64,000 bases of DNA from contig CABHPA010000053.1 of the NCBI GenBank assembly GCA_902168245.1, forward strand, positions 102,903 to 166,902, read 5' to 3'. Shown in pieces: positions 18,002 through 26,615 of this stretch (its first letter is position 1; every line of letters starts with the position of its first letter). Below the pieces are notes generated by a model. That model saw only the letters and a program-made list of their open reading frames with translations, was not told the DNA's origin and ran no database searches. Source of the DNA: Candidatus Melainabacteria bacterium (GTDB lineage: Bacteria; Cyanobacteriota; Vampirovibrionia; Vampirovibrionales; Vampirovibrionaceae). The position numbers and the translations under genes were made by a program.

Positions 18002-18304
18002 TTACCCGGCTTCCACTTCCACCTCGGTAATCTCGCCTTCAGCAAACAGGTAGGTTCTTAGCTGCTTGTCGAACACCGCATCGTGCCTGCGAATCCACTC
18101 CAGCACCATACAGGCATGCTCCACCTCCTCGTTACGGTTGTGCAGCAAAATCTTTTTCAACGGTTGGTCATCCGTGGCGTCGGCCCGCTGCTGATACCAG
18201 TCAATCGCCTCCAGTTCCTCCATCAGCGACGTAATGGCCCGGTGCAAATGGATAGTAGCTGGGGTCAGCTTTTCCAACGGCTCATGATACCCTTCGGAAC
18301 TCAT
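18002..18304 (-). CDS. Encapsulated-ferritin-type (EncFtn) protein
   Basis: A 100-residue helical protein matching the EncFtn family almost throughout: MEELEAIDWYQQRADA, then HNRNEEVEHACMVLEWIRR and LRTYLF. The ferroxidase residues of the Rhodospirillum rubrum protein are all present with a shift of two: E29, E30, E32, W36, E60 and H63. EncFtn forms annular decamers that oxidise Fe(II) and normally deliver iron mineral into an encapsulin shell. Here the C-terminus ends at EITEVEVEAG without the usual short Leu/Gly-rich shell-targeting peptide, and no encapsulin gene lies in this window. AGGAGGG lies just upstream of the ATG. Confidence 0.88.
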   Translation of the reverse strand: MSSEGYHEPLEKLTPATIHLHRAITSLMEELEAIDWYQQRADATDDQPLKKILLHNRNEEVEHACMVLEWIRRHDAVFDKQLRTYLFAEGEITEVEVEAG

Positions 18305-18411
18305 TTCAAGCCCTCCTCTTACCGCTCAACGCTATTCAACCAGCAAAGCCAGTCGCCGCCTATTGCCCAATCGAGCCATTGGCGCCGGGCTTGCAACGGT
18401 TTTTCACACAA

Positions 18412-18442
18412 GAAAAAGCCCCCGCCCTTGTGCAGACGGGGG
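18412..18442 (-). terminator. Terminator after the VIT/VWA gene
   Basis: On the minus strand a CCCCCG/CGGGGG stem with a 12-base loop is followed by a U-run (complement of AAAAAG). It lies just downstream of the VIT/VWA stop. Confidence 0.75.
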
Positions 18443-18465
18443 ACGTGGCAAGATAGAACCGGGTC

Positions 18466-20943
18466 TTAGCCGGTTTTCGTAGGCAGGACCTGGTACACGC
18501 TACGGGAGCCATTGGGGGCTTGCAGCACCACAATCACCTGTTCTCCCAGCGTGAAGTACTGGAGCAGTTCCGGCTTTTCGGCCAGCAACTTAAAGTAGGC
18601 GTCCGAACCAAAGCTCACCTGGATCGGCTTGCCGTCCTGCTTCTCCTCATAGGCGGTATCCGTCCACACGCCGTCTTTAGAGCGCGTAAAAGTTTTGGAG
18701 CCAATGGTTTTCAGGGTTGGCTCAGCGGCCTTGCTTTCCGCAGAGGCAGCCGGGGCAGCCTGGGCCGCATTCAACGCATAGTTGGAGGCTTGGGCCTTCA
18801 TCGCTCCCAGCGCCTTGGACAGCTTCACCGCCCCACGGCCACTGGCGGAATCCATGGCGCTTTGGCTGGCCATGGGCGCGGCGGCGGCAGGCATATTCAT
18901 CGCCCCGGCGGGGGATGCGAGAGGGCGTCGATAGTCCTCCCGCTCCACCGAGAGATAAGAGGTATACGGCGTAATAATGCCGTACTGCTTGCTGAGGGCG
19001 ATTACTTCATCCTTCAGTTCCTGGTTTTCACCGTTCTGGCGAATGGTGTCCAGCAGGTAGGCAATCCGGCGACCGGCCCACAGGCGCGGCAATTGGCTAT
19101 GTTGGGTGTTGGCGTCCCATTGCAGCGGATAAGAGAATGTTTTAGTCTCCCCACCCACCTTACCGGAGAGTTTAACCGTGCCATGGCCGCTTCCGGCGTA
19201 ACGCCCCAACAGAATCACTTCACTCCCGGCAAACAGGTCGCCCAGTTTTTCGGGATAAAGCTTACTCACCTTTAAGCCGGTAAAATCCAGTGTGGCATCG
19301 GTCAGAACCGGGGCTTCTATCTTTTTATAGAAGGAGGTCATGGCCAGTTCCAGGTTCTCGTTCGGCTCCACAAAGGTGGTGGCCCCATGGTTATGGTCGG
19401 AGAGTTTGCCCAGCAGCACAGCATTGAGATCGTAACCCACCCCAAAGCTGAACAGCTTGGCGTTGTAGGTATTGGCCTGATCCGCCACCTTGACCAACCC
19501 CTCGGTGTCGGTTATGCCCACGGTCGGTTCCCCATCAGTCAGAAAAATCACGTAGGCGGGGCGCGTGGCGTCATGGTTTTTCAGTTGGGCAAAGCCCTCT
19601 TTCATGGCCGCCTCTATGTTGGTACTGCCCTGGGCTTGCAGAATATCCACGTAATCCAGGGCCAGCCTTTTCTTTTCGGCGTTGGCTGGCAGCAATTCGC
19701 CGCCAAAAAAGGAAACATCGGTATTGAATTGCAGCAGGGCGAAGCGATCATCCGGGTTCAGGCGGTTGATGATAAATTTCAGCGCCTCTTTGGCCTGCTT
19801 AATTTTCTCCCCGCTCATACTGCCGGAAGTATCCACCACCAGCACCACGTCTTTGGGTAGCACTTCCTGCTTTTTAATGGCGTCCGGGGTGCGAACGCTC
19901 ATTAAAAAGTACCCGTCCTCGCCCGCGCGCTGAAAATTCAGCGTGTTCAGACTCACGGCGCTGTTATCCTGGCTGAAGTACAGCACAAAGCTCTTTTCCT
20001 GGCGCACTTCATCCGGCTTCAGGGAGAGTTTTACAGTGGCTTTCGTGTTGCCTTGCCGCTCCACTTTGGGATCGTGCGTAGGAGAGTAAATGGTTTTTAG
20101 CGGCTGGGAGGTTTTCAAATCCACATTGAGCGTTAAGCCCGCATTGACCGCTTGCTCTGATGGTTCGTGCGGCACGGCGAGTATTTTGGAAGGGCCAGCA
20201 GAAGGCTTGACCATTCTGATAATACCTGGAGGAACGGGCCTGTGGATAGAACCGCCTGTTTGCGTACCCAGGAAATAGGAATACTTGTACAAGCCCCCGT
20301 CCTGCTTGAGGAGCTGGGTGTAACTGAGACGGATTTGCTTGGTTTCCCCCGCAAAAAACGGCGCGATGGACACCTGGACAGTTTTATCGTCCAGGTATTC
20401 CAGCAAGCCGGGGTCAATCAGCTTTCGAACGATTTCCTGATAGGTGTTGCGGGCTTCCTGTTTTTCCAGAATCTTGCCTTCCAGCGCCTTGTCGTTCACC
20501 GTCAGCGTAAAGCTGGAAAAATTGGCATCCGGCGGCAACGGGAACAGGTAACGGGCCTCCAGCGTTTGACCAGAGGTATTTTTATAGGTTTGGGTAATGG
20601 TGGTGGTGGCAATATTGTCTTTAATGGACGTATCCACGTCGTAATCGCTTAAAGTTACGGAGGCCGCAGGAACCTGGGGCGGCAGAATAATGCGATCTGG
20701 CAGGATAGTAACAGGGGCGGACTCCACCGGCTTTGGGTTTGCAGCCTTTTTGCCCGGCACATAAACACTGAGAGAGGCAGCAGCAGGGCGCACCGCCAGT
20801 TGGACAGCCTCGCGCAGCGGGCCTGGCGCATTAAGCTGGCCTTGCGCCATGGCCTTGCCCACGTAAAGCATTACGCTGAGCGCCAACAGGGAAACGGCCC
20901 ATAAAAACCAGCGGGTAAATCGATTAAAACGTGTTTGCACCAT
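18466..20943 (-). CDS. VIT and von Willebrand factor A domain protein
   Basis: An 825-residue protein anchored by an N-terminal membrane helix (about residues 12-33, FLWAVSLLALSVMLYVG). Residues about 85-215 form a VIT domain (TYKNTSGQTLEARYLFPLP). A VWA domain follows with an intact MIDAS motif DTSGSMSG near residue 370, and later SFGVGYD. The C-terminal 200 residues contain an Ala/Met-rich linker and a small globular end. Such proteins resemble the so-called marine proteobacterial sortase target proteins, but no LPxTG signal or sortase gene is visible. It probably faces the periplasm and binds proteins in a metal-dependent way. Monocistronic, with a terminator at 18412-18442. Confidence 0.82.
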   Translation of the reverse strand: MVQTRFNRFTRWFLWAVSLLALSVMLYVGKAMAQGQLNAPGPLREAVQLAVRPAAASLSVYVPGKKAANPKPVESAPVTILPDRIILPPQVPAASVTLSDYDVDTSIKDNIATTTITQTYKNTSGQTLEARYLFPLPPDANFSSFTLTVNDKALEGKILEKQEARNTYQEIVRKLIDPGLLEYLDDKTVQVSIAPFFAGETKQIRLSYTQLLKQDGGLYKYSYFLGTQTGGSIHRPVPPGIIRMVKPSAGPSKILAVPHEPSEQAVNAGLTLNVDLKTSQPLKTIYSPTHDPKVERQGNTKATVKLSLKPDEVRQEKSFVLYFSQDNSAVSLNTLNFQRAGEDGYFLMSVRTPDAIKKQEVLPKDVVLVVDTSGSMSGEKIKQAKEALKFIINRLNPDDRFALLQFNTDVSFFGGELLPANAEKKRLALDYVDILQAQGSTNIEAAMKEGFAQLKNHDATRPAYVIFLTDGEPTVGITDTEGLVKVADQANTYNAKLFSFGVGYDLNAVLLGKLSDHNHGATTFVEPNENLELAMTSFYKKIEAPVLTDATLDFTGLKVSKLYPEKLGDLFAGSEVILLGRYAGSGHGTVKLSGKVGGETKTFSYPLQWDANTQHSQLPRLWAGRRIAYLLDTIRQNGENQELKDEVIALSKQYGIITPYTSYLSVEREDYRRPLASPAGAMNMPAAAAPMASQSAMDSASGRGAVKLSKALGAMKAQASNYALNAAQAAPAASAESKAAEPTLKTIGSKTFTRSKDGVWTDTAYEEKQDGKPIQVSFGSDAYFKLLAEKPELLQYFTLGEQVIVVLQAPNGSRSVYQVLPTKTG

Positions 20944-21122
20944 AGGAGGCGTCTCCCTTTCTTCAGAAAATTGGCTTGGGGTTCTTGCTGTACTAGAAGC
21001 AAAAATTAAGGCTGAGTTCCCACGAATTTGAATTTCCCGTTTCCCTCATCATCACAACTGATTTCAGATGCCCCAACCATACAGTCTTGCCTCCAATCGC
21101 TTCAGGCCGTCCTTTTTCTCTC

Positions 21123-21160
21123 AAAACGCAAAGCGCCCCGACTAATCGGGACGCTTTGCG
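21123..21160 (-). terminator. Terminator after the NPF-motif protein gene
   Basis: A long stem CGCAAAGCG-CCCCGA with a CTAA loop and its partner TCGGG-CGCTTTGCG has only one mismatch. On the minus strand it ends in TTTT. It lies 40 bases downstream of the stop at 21202. Confidence 0.72.
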
Positions 21161-21201
21161 GGTTTATAAGCACTTTGTTGAATATGCCCTATAAACAGGC
21201 G

Positions 21202-21927
21202 TTAGTCCTTAAAGGGATCTTCCTCATCATCTTCATGCGCAAATGGGTTAGCCACTGGCGAGGCCGATCTACGCGACCGACTCGCAGTTGCATCCTCTGG
21301 AGAGGCGAATGGATTATCCTCTTCCTCAACATGAGAGGTACTTGGCCTCGGTTCATCAATGGAATTCCTGCTAGAGCCGGAGCTAATGGATACGTCATCA
21401 AAAGGATTTTTGGCTTTTTCCCGCAATTCGGCCGCTTTCTGGGGGCTATTGGTAATAAAGGTTAATACCTTTCTACTGTCCGCGGGATGGAACGCAACCA
21501 TGTAAGGAACATAGTTCGGTGGCGAGGCATTGACCTTGGTTTTATAGGCTTCCGCCTCTTTTGCGGAGATAAACGTTTTATGGTCTAGCCCAACAATGGT
21601 CTGAGTCTCTTGTCCGGTAAGAAACCGGTTAGCGCTATCTTTGAGTCTTTGGAAAAAATTACTGTAACTGCCTGAGCCTTTAAGCACCTTATACGCGGCA
21701 GATGGCGCCCCGACCAAAGTAGAATATTCGGTTATCCAGCGCTTTTCAGAATAGGTTTTGGAGGTGTTGTCCGGGCTAATGGGGTCATCAATATCAAACT
21801 TGCGGCGGAATTCATCAATTTTCTCCTGCGAAAGCTTCCCTTTTCCTGCAAAGGCCACATTTGAACGGGAGATGTTGGATGAACGATATGCAGGTGATGA
21901 TAAAGAAACAGGTGATATAGAAAACAT
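21202..21927 (-). CDS. Uncharacterised protein with three NPF motifs and one DPF motif
   Basis: A 241-residue protein of unknown family. The N-terminus is Ser-rich and includes NVAFAGKGK at 23-31. Residues about 35-170 look globular. The C-terminal 70 residues are acidic, Ser-rich and disordered, with KNPFDD (NPF 174-176), DNPFAS (205-207), ANPFAH (227-229) and a terminal EDPFKD (237-239). In eukaryotes NPF binds EH domains and DPF binds the AP-2 ear, so this tail resembles an endocytic adaptor tail. No signal peptide or membrane segment is seen. It has its own terminator. An effector role is inference only. Confidence 0.65.
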   Translation of the reverse strand: MFSISPVSLSSPAYRSSNISRSNVAFAGKGKLSQEKIDEFRRKFDIDDPISPDNTSKTYSEKRWITEYSTLVGAPSAAYKVLKGSGSYSNFFQRLKDSANRFLTGQETQTIVGLDHKTFISAKEAEAYKTKVNASPPNYVPYMVAFHPADSRKVLTFITNSPQKAAELREKAKNPFDDVSISSGSSRNSIDEPRPSTSHVEEEDNPFASPEDATASRSRRSASPVANPFAHEDDEEDPFKD

Positions 21928-22308
21928 AATTTACCTTTAATTACAGATGAACATTTTATTTTTAGAATTAATTTAGAAAAGGATTAAAACACAACCTTTC
22001 AGCAGTATCCATAAGAAACTGAGCCATTGAATCCCTTATTTTGAAAAGCCCCTTTACCCCTTTCCCAAAATAGTTAGCGGATAGTTCAGTGTCCCTATAT
22101 ACAACCTGGCAATGTCAACTTCCCTTTGCAACATGCCCAGGTGTAGCCAGAAACCGAACCCGGCCCGTTTTCACCCAGTTTCACTGCCCATTCTTTAATA
22201 AACATTTCGATCGGCACGGAATTCAACAAATTGCCCTCAAAAATTGTTTTTATTCTCTTATCACCTTCCACTGATGTGAATTTGATTGCTTGAGGAGTTT
22301 GGATACGC
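21928..22308. other. AT-rich spacer with an ambiguous minus-strand frame
   Basis: About 380 bases, strongly AT-rich near 21940-22080, presumably holding the promoter of the NPF protein gene. A minus-strand frame from 22310 to 22095 could encode about 71 residues starting MRIQTPQAIKF, but it has no ribosome binding site. I do not call it. Confidence 0.35.
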
Positions 22309-22563
22309 ATGCAAAACCGTTTTTGGTCGGCGTTTACCCGCTTGCCCGTACAAACCCTGCACCGGCTTTTATATGGCATCTCAAACAGGCTGGATTCCAT
22401 CACGTCTAGCGCAGTTCTGGCGTTAGACGCCGCTACGAACGCCTTGTTTCAATGCTTCTGGAAAACCCAGGATGGCATTGCCATCTATGTGGACGATATT
22501 CAAAAATATGAGCGCTGGGCCGCGCGTTCGCTCCGGATTCAGGCCATAGCCAACCGCCGCTAA
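22309..22563 (+). CDS. Small uncharacterised protein
   Basis: An 84-residue protein, helical by appearance, rich in Trp, Arg and Ala, with LDAATNALFQCFWKTQDGI and YERWAARSLR. No signal peptide or family motif is recognised. Codon use resembles local genes and a GAGGAG lies about 11 bases before the ATG, a slightly long spacing. The next small gene (22698) has a faintly similar layout, and the two may be related. A competing minus-strand frame overlaps its first codon. Confidence 0.42.
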   Translation: MQNRFWSAFTRLPVQTLHRLLYGISNRLDSITSSAVLALDAATNALFQCFWKTQDGIAIYVDDIQKYERWAARSLRIQAIANRR

Positions 22564-22697
22564 AGGCCATTGGGAGTCAGTCCGTCAATTTTTATGAACC
22601 CGGCAGAACCAATACACAATATATCCAATTTATTTGTTTTTATTGATATATCCACATTGGATTCTTGTGTACTTTGGCAGTAAAAGGAACTGATTCC

Positions 22698-22931
22698 ATG
22701 ATTTATCAACCCCATGTCCCCATGCGGCCAACAATCGCGCACCGTTTTATGCCTGCCACCGGCAACCTGATACAGGGATTGCTGGAAGCGGCATGGGATG
22801 ACGTTATCGGGATTCTTATCCTGTGCAGCGAAGCCATTGGGGATTTTTCAGGCCAGATTTGGAATGAGGCCAGAGAAGTCAGCGCGACAGCGCTCCATCA
22901 GTGGCGAAAGAAACCGGCCCATTCCGCTTGA
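22698..22931 (+). CDS. Small uncharacterised protein
   Basis: A 77-residue protein starting MIYQPHVPM, with one hydrophobic helix (LLEAAWDDVIGILILCSEAIG) and a basic tail. An AGGAAC about eight bases upstream of the ATG supports this start rather than the frame opening at 22665. The function is unknown. It follows the 84-residue protein at 22309 by 134 bases on the same strand. Confidence 0.42.
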   Translation: MIYQPHVPMRPTIAHRFMPATGNLIQGLLEAAWDDVIGILILCSEAIGDFSGQIWNEAREVSATALHQWRKKPAHSA

Positions 22932-23021
22932 AAACAAGTTAAACGCTCAAACAGACAAACACGGCTGGCATTTTAATCCCATTCAGCTTCCAGATTGCGG
23001 GCTTGGCCCAACTGTCGATTG

Positions 23022-23669
23022 CTAGTGCGTCAGCGCGGGGTGAGGCCCCCCTGACACAGAAAGACCCATCTCCTCCATCATGCGGCGAACTTCCTTGATA
23101 TCCTGCCACATGTGCCACTTGGGGCTGCCCGGCGCTTTAGAAGGGTTCCGCAGCAGGTAGGACGGGTGAAAAATGGGCATGGCCTTTGCCCCGCCAAAAG
23201 GGGTATCGAACCATTGGCCGCGAATTTTGGTAATGCCCTGCTTGGTCTTTAAAATGTCTTGCACGGCGGTGGCCCCCGCCAGCAGGATAATTTTGGGCTT
23301 TACCCAGTGAATCTGCCCTTCCAGATAAGGGAAGCAGGCGGACATCTCTTCCGGTTCCGGCTTGCGGTTTTGCGGCGGGCGGCATTTGACCGTGTTGCAG
23401 ATGTAGATATCCCGCTTACGGTCAATCCCCACCGAAGCCAGTATTTGGGTCAGCAACTGACCGGCCCGCCCCACAAAGGGAATGCCGGTCTCATCCTCCT
23501 GCTGCCCTGGGCCTTCGCCAATCAGCATAACAGAGGCCTGGGGGTTGCCGTCCGAAAACACGGCCTGAATCCGGGTGCGCGACAATACGCAACGCGTACA
23601 GGCGGCAGCCTCGCAGGCCAATTCTTCCAGCGAAACCGGCTGCCGGATATCAAACGGGGTGTTTTGCAT
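23022..23669 (-). CDS. Type 4 uracil-DNA glycosylase (Fe-S)
   Basis: A 215-residue family 4 UDG that removes uracil from DNA in base excision repair. The N-terminal cysteine pair CTRC and the later pair in CNTVKCRPPQNRKP and CFPYLEG supply the [4Fe-4S] ligands. Motif A is GEGPGQQEDETG, with the substrate-ring contact IPFVGRAG, and motif B is FHPSYLLRNP. Family 4 enzymes occur in archaea, thermophiles and many bacteria lacking Ung. The ATG starts the conserved region directly. The gene is alone and convergent with the small plus-strand genes. Confidence 0.9.
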   Translation of the reverse strand: MQNTPFDIRQPVSLEELACEAAACTRCVLSRTRIQAVFSDGNPQASVMLIGEGPGQQEDETGIPFVGRAGQLLTQILASVGIDRKRDIYICNTVKCRPPQNRKPEPEEMSACFPYLEGQIHWVKPKIILLAGATAVQDILKTKQGITKIRGQWFDTPFGGAKAMPIFHPSYLLRNPSKAPGSPKWHMWQDIKEVRRMMEEMGLSVSGGPHPALTH

Positions 23670-23761
23670 GCCGTGGCCCCTTCTTTTTTAATCTGCCAAA
23701 CAAGTACAAACCTGAAGGGGATTCTAGCACAGAGACGCGGCCCGCCGAAGGACGCTAAGCC

Positions 23762-23998
23762 TTATTGGCGTTTATATAAACGAAAACTGAAGCGGGCCTT
23801 GTTGAACATAGCCGGGTCCTGAAGCTTTTTCAAATCGGAGAGGGTTGTTCCGGCGGAATCAAACGTGGCGCCCGCCTGGGCGTTTTTGGGCTGTTGCGGA
23901 ATAGGCGCTTGCCCGGAGGAGGAGGTGCTAGCTGAGGGTTGAATCGATTCAGCCCAGGGGGCTTTAGAGGGGAAGGCGGTGCGACTGTATTGCGGCAT
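23762..23998 (-). CDS. Small uncharacterised protein
   Basis: A 78-residue protein, Ser/Pro/Ala/Gln-rich and probably disordered for its first 50 residues, ending in a basic aromatic tail (FNKARFSFRLYKRQ). A GGGG run lies six bases upstream of the ATG. No family is recognised. It lies 92 bases upstream of the uracil-DNA glycosylase gene on the same strand and could be co-transcribed with it. Confidence 0.42.
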   Translation of the reverse strand: MPQYSRTAFPSKAPWAESIQPSASTSSSGQAPIPQQPKNAQAGATFDSAGTTLSDLKKLQDPAMFNKARFSFRLYKRQ

Positions 23999-24296
23999 AT
24001 TGACCCCTTTTGTTTACTGCTCAGGTTCGTTTTTCTCAGGCGTTTTCGCCCGGCGCGTTAAGCCCGTTGCGCTTGCTGAGTTATGAAACGCCTACCACTT
24101 GCCTGCTACACTTAAAAAATATGTTCAATGCAATCATAGCGGTTCTTTGAAGCCAAAATCCATAAACCATCCAGATGATTTTTATGCACCAAAGCCGCAA
24201 AGCAAGCTACAATTAGGTTAAGGCAGTAATGGGAACCCAGCCGGCTATGGCTGCTTTCCTTTCCCCAGAGTTTGAGTCCGCAACCGGATAACCGCT

Positions 24297-26609
24297 GTGA
24301 AATTGTTACCCGAACAAGAAGATCACCATCTTCCCGATTCCGCCCAAGCCCTGAAGCCCTGGTATATTCAACTGCTGCGCAAAGCGATAACCGCCCTGTT
24401 CTCCAATTCCGGGATCACCATCGGCATCGGCGCGTTTCTGGCCCTTCTGCTGAGCGGCATTATCGGCATGAATTACCTGGATATTTCCAGGGGAGTAGAT
24501 AAGAACGGCATCAGCCTGATGGACGCCTATGCCGATTTCCACATGGAAATTGTGGATCGGGAAGCCACCCAGCGAAAGATTGACCGTACCAAGCAGACCA
24601 TCCCTCCCATATACCAGGATGAACAGCCCCACAACAAGGACATGGGCGAAAACCTGGACAAGCGCCTGAACGATTTGGGCGCGCTGGCCACCAGCACCGC
24701 ATTGCCCCAAACCGAAAAATACGCCCGCTTCCAGCAACTGGTGGGCGGCACCCCCAATGCGGACGTGATTTTTGAGCGTTACTTCAAAACGCCCATTTCG
24801 GCGCAAGACTGGCAGCAGCTTACGCTGGCCAGCCAGACGGCCCTACAGAACATTCTGAAAGGGGGATTTACGGAGGCCGATGAGCAGTTGCGCCGAGATG
24901 TCACCATTCGCCAAAGCATTCCCCGCAGCGGTTATAGCCCAAAATACCGGGATATCATCTATTTTTTGCTGGATAACACCCTGCAACCCAACCTGATTCT
25001 GGATGAAATGGCCATGAAGCGCAAACAGGAGGAAGTGGCCGCCCAAATCAACCAGAGACCCGAAATCCGCACTTTTAACGAAAAGCAGAAAATTGTGGGC
25101 AAGGGCGAAAAAGTGGGCGCCGTGGAAATGGCCGCCCTGGAGCGCATGGGCAAGACCTCTTCGGGCAACATGCTCATCTCCTGGCTGGGTCTGCTACTAA
25201 TGAGCGGTCTGTTTGTGTTTACCCTGTGGAGCTACCTCTACAACTTCAAGGGCAGGCAATTCTTCAAACCGGCCTACGCCGCCCTTATTTCCGCCCTGGT
25301 GCTGGTCACCACCATCTTTTTCCACCTGCAAAACACCGACATGCTGGGCAATATTCCACCTTACGCGCTGCCTTTGGGTACCGTGGCACTGACTTTGGCC
25401 ATTTTTACCCACCCGCACGTCAGCGTCCTCACCACCACCCTGCTCATCTTCCTGCTGGCGCTTACGCTGGAAGGGGATTTCCAGAAGCTTTCCGTGCTGC
25501 TGTTCGGCAGCTACATGGGCGTTTACATTCTGGGACGACGCCTGCACCACCACAACCGCGGTCAGTTGATTTACGCCGGGTTTTACATTGGCATTACCAA
25601 CGCGCTGATTTTAATGGCCATTACCCTGATGAACCCGTCTTTTACAGCGCATGGCCCTACCCCGGCCTGGCTGGTGTTCGGCCTGGACAAAAAAGCGATT
25701 ATCGATTTAATGGCCTGCTTCGCCAGCGGCGTGTTCTCCGGCATCCTCACTATTGGCAGCCTGCCTTTGCTGGAGGCACTCTTCCGGTTAATTACGCCCT
25801 ACACCCTGATGGAGCTTGGCAACCACGATCAACCCCTGTTGAAGCGTATGCAATTTGAAGCCCCCGGCACCTTCCACCACAGCTTAATGGTGGCCACGCT
25901 GGCCGAAGCCGCCGCCGAGGCCGTGGACGCCAACGCCCTGCTGACCCGCGTGGGCTGCCTATACCATGACATCGGCAAAATGAAACGCCCCTTGTTCTTT
26001 ATTGAGAACCAGGCTTACTTTGGGGTGGAAAACCCGCACGATAAACTGACCCCGCGCCTCAGCAAAATGGTGATTACCGCCCACCCGCGCGACAGCATTG
26101 AAATGGCCAAACAACACAAGCTGCCCGAAATTTTAATGAAGTTTATGACCGAACACCACGGCACCCTGACCGCCGGGTACTTTTACAACAAGGCCTGCAT
26201 TGAGGAAGGCGTAGAGAACGTGAACAAATCACAGTTCCGCTACCCCGGCCCCAAACCCGGCAGCAAGGAAACCGCCATCGTCATGCTGGCCGATGCCTGC
26301 GAATCCGCCGTGCGGGCGCTGAAAACCCCCTCTGTTGCGCAAGTGGAGGAACGCATCGACAAGATCATCCAACAACGGGTGGAGGATGGGCAATTTGACA
26401 ATTGCCCGATTACCTTTCAGGATATCTATAAAATCAAACAGACGTTCGTCCGGGTATTACGAGGCATACAACACAACCGGATTGAATACCAGCAGAACAT
26501 GATGCGCGAGCTGGGGCGCAAGCTTCCTGTGGCTACCGTTCAGGAGCATGCCGGTCTTCAGGATGCGCTGAAGCAGGCCCAGGACAAAACAGACAAAGGA
26601 AACCTTTAA
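24297..26609 (+). CDS. 7TM-HD (PgpH-type) cyclic dinucleotide phosphodiesterase
   Basis: A 770-residue membrane protein with the domain order of PgpH. One N-terminal membrane helix (about 35-60) is followed by an extracytoplasmic 7TMR-HDED domain (about 60-295), seven membrane helices (about 300-500) and a cytoplasmic HD domain with FHHSLMVATLAEAAAE and YHDIGKMKRP, then EHHGT and ADACESAVRAL. In Listeria this family hydrolyses cyclic di-AMP to pApA. The start is GTG. It heads the pgpH-ybeY-dgkA run, a common bacterial order. The candidate -10 TACAAT at 24208 lies upstream. Confidence 0.9.
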   Translation: MKLLPEQEDHHLPDSAQALKPWYIQLLRKAITALFSNSGITIGIGAFLALLLSGIIGMNYLDISRGVDKNGISLMDAYADFHMEIVDREATQRKIDRTKQTIPPIYQDEQPHNKDMGENLDKRLNDLGALATSTALPQTEKYARFQQLVGGTPNADVIFERYFKTPISAQDWQQLTLASQTALQNILKGGFTEADEQLRRDVTIRQSIPRSGYSPKYRDIIYFLLDNTLQPNLILDEMAMKRKQEEVAAQINQRPEIRTFNEKQKIVGKGEKVGAVEMAALERMGKTSSGNMLISWLGLLLMSGLFVFTLWSYLYNFKGRQFFKPAYAALISALVLVTTIFFHLQNTDMLGNIPPYALPLGTVALTLAIFTHPHVSVLTTTLLIFLLALTLEGDFQKLSVLLFGSYMGVYILGRRLHHHNRGQLIYAGFYIGITNALILMAITLMNPSFTAHGPTPAWLVFGLDKKAIIDLMACFASGVFSGILTIGSLPLLEALFRLITPYTLMELGNHDQPLLKRMQFEAPGTFHHSLMVATLAEAAAEAVDANALLTRVGCLYHDIGKMKRPLFFIENQAYFGVENPHDKLTPRLSKMVITAHPRDSIEMAKQHKLPEILMKFMTEHHGTLTAGYFYNKACIEEGVENVNKSQFRYPGPKPGSKETAIVMLADACESAVRALKTPSVAQVEERIDKIIQQRVEDGQFDNCPITFQDIYKIKQTFVRVLRGIQHNRIEYQQNMMRELGRKLPVATVQEHAGLQDALKQAQDKTDKGNL

Positions 26610-26615
26610 AGAGAT

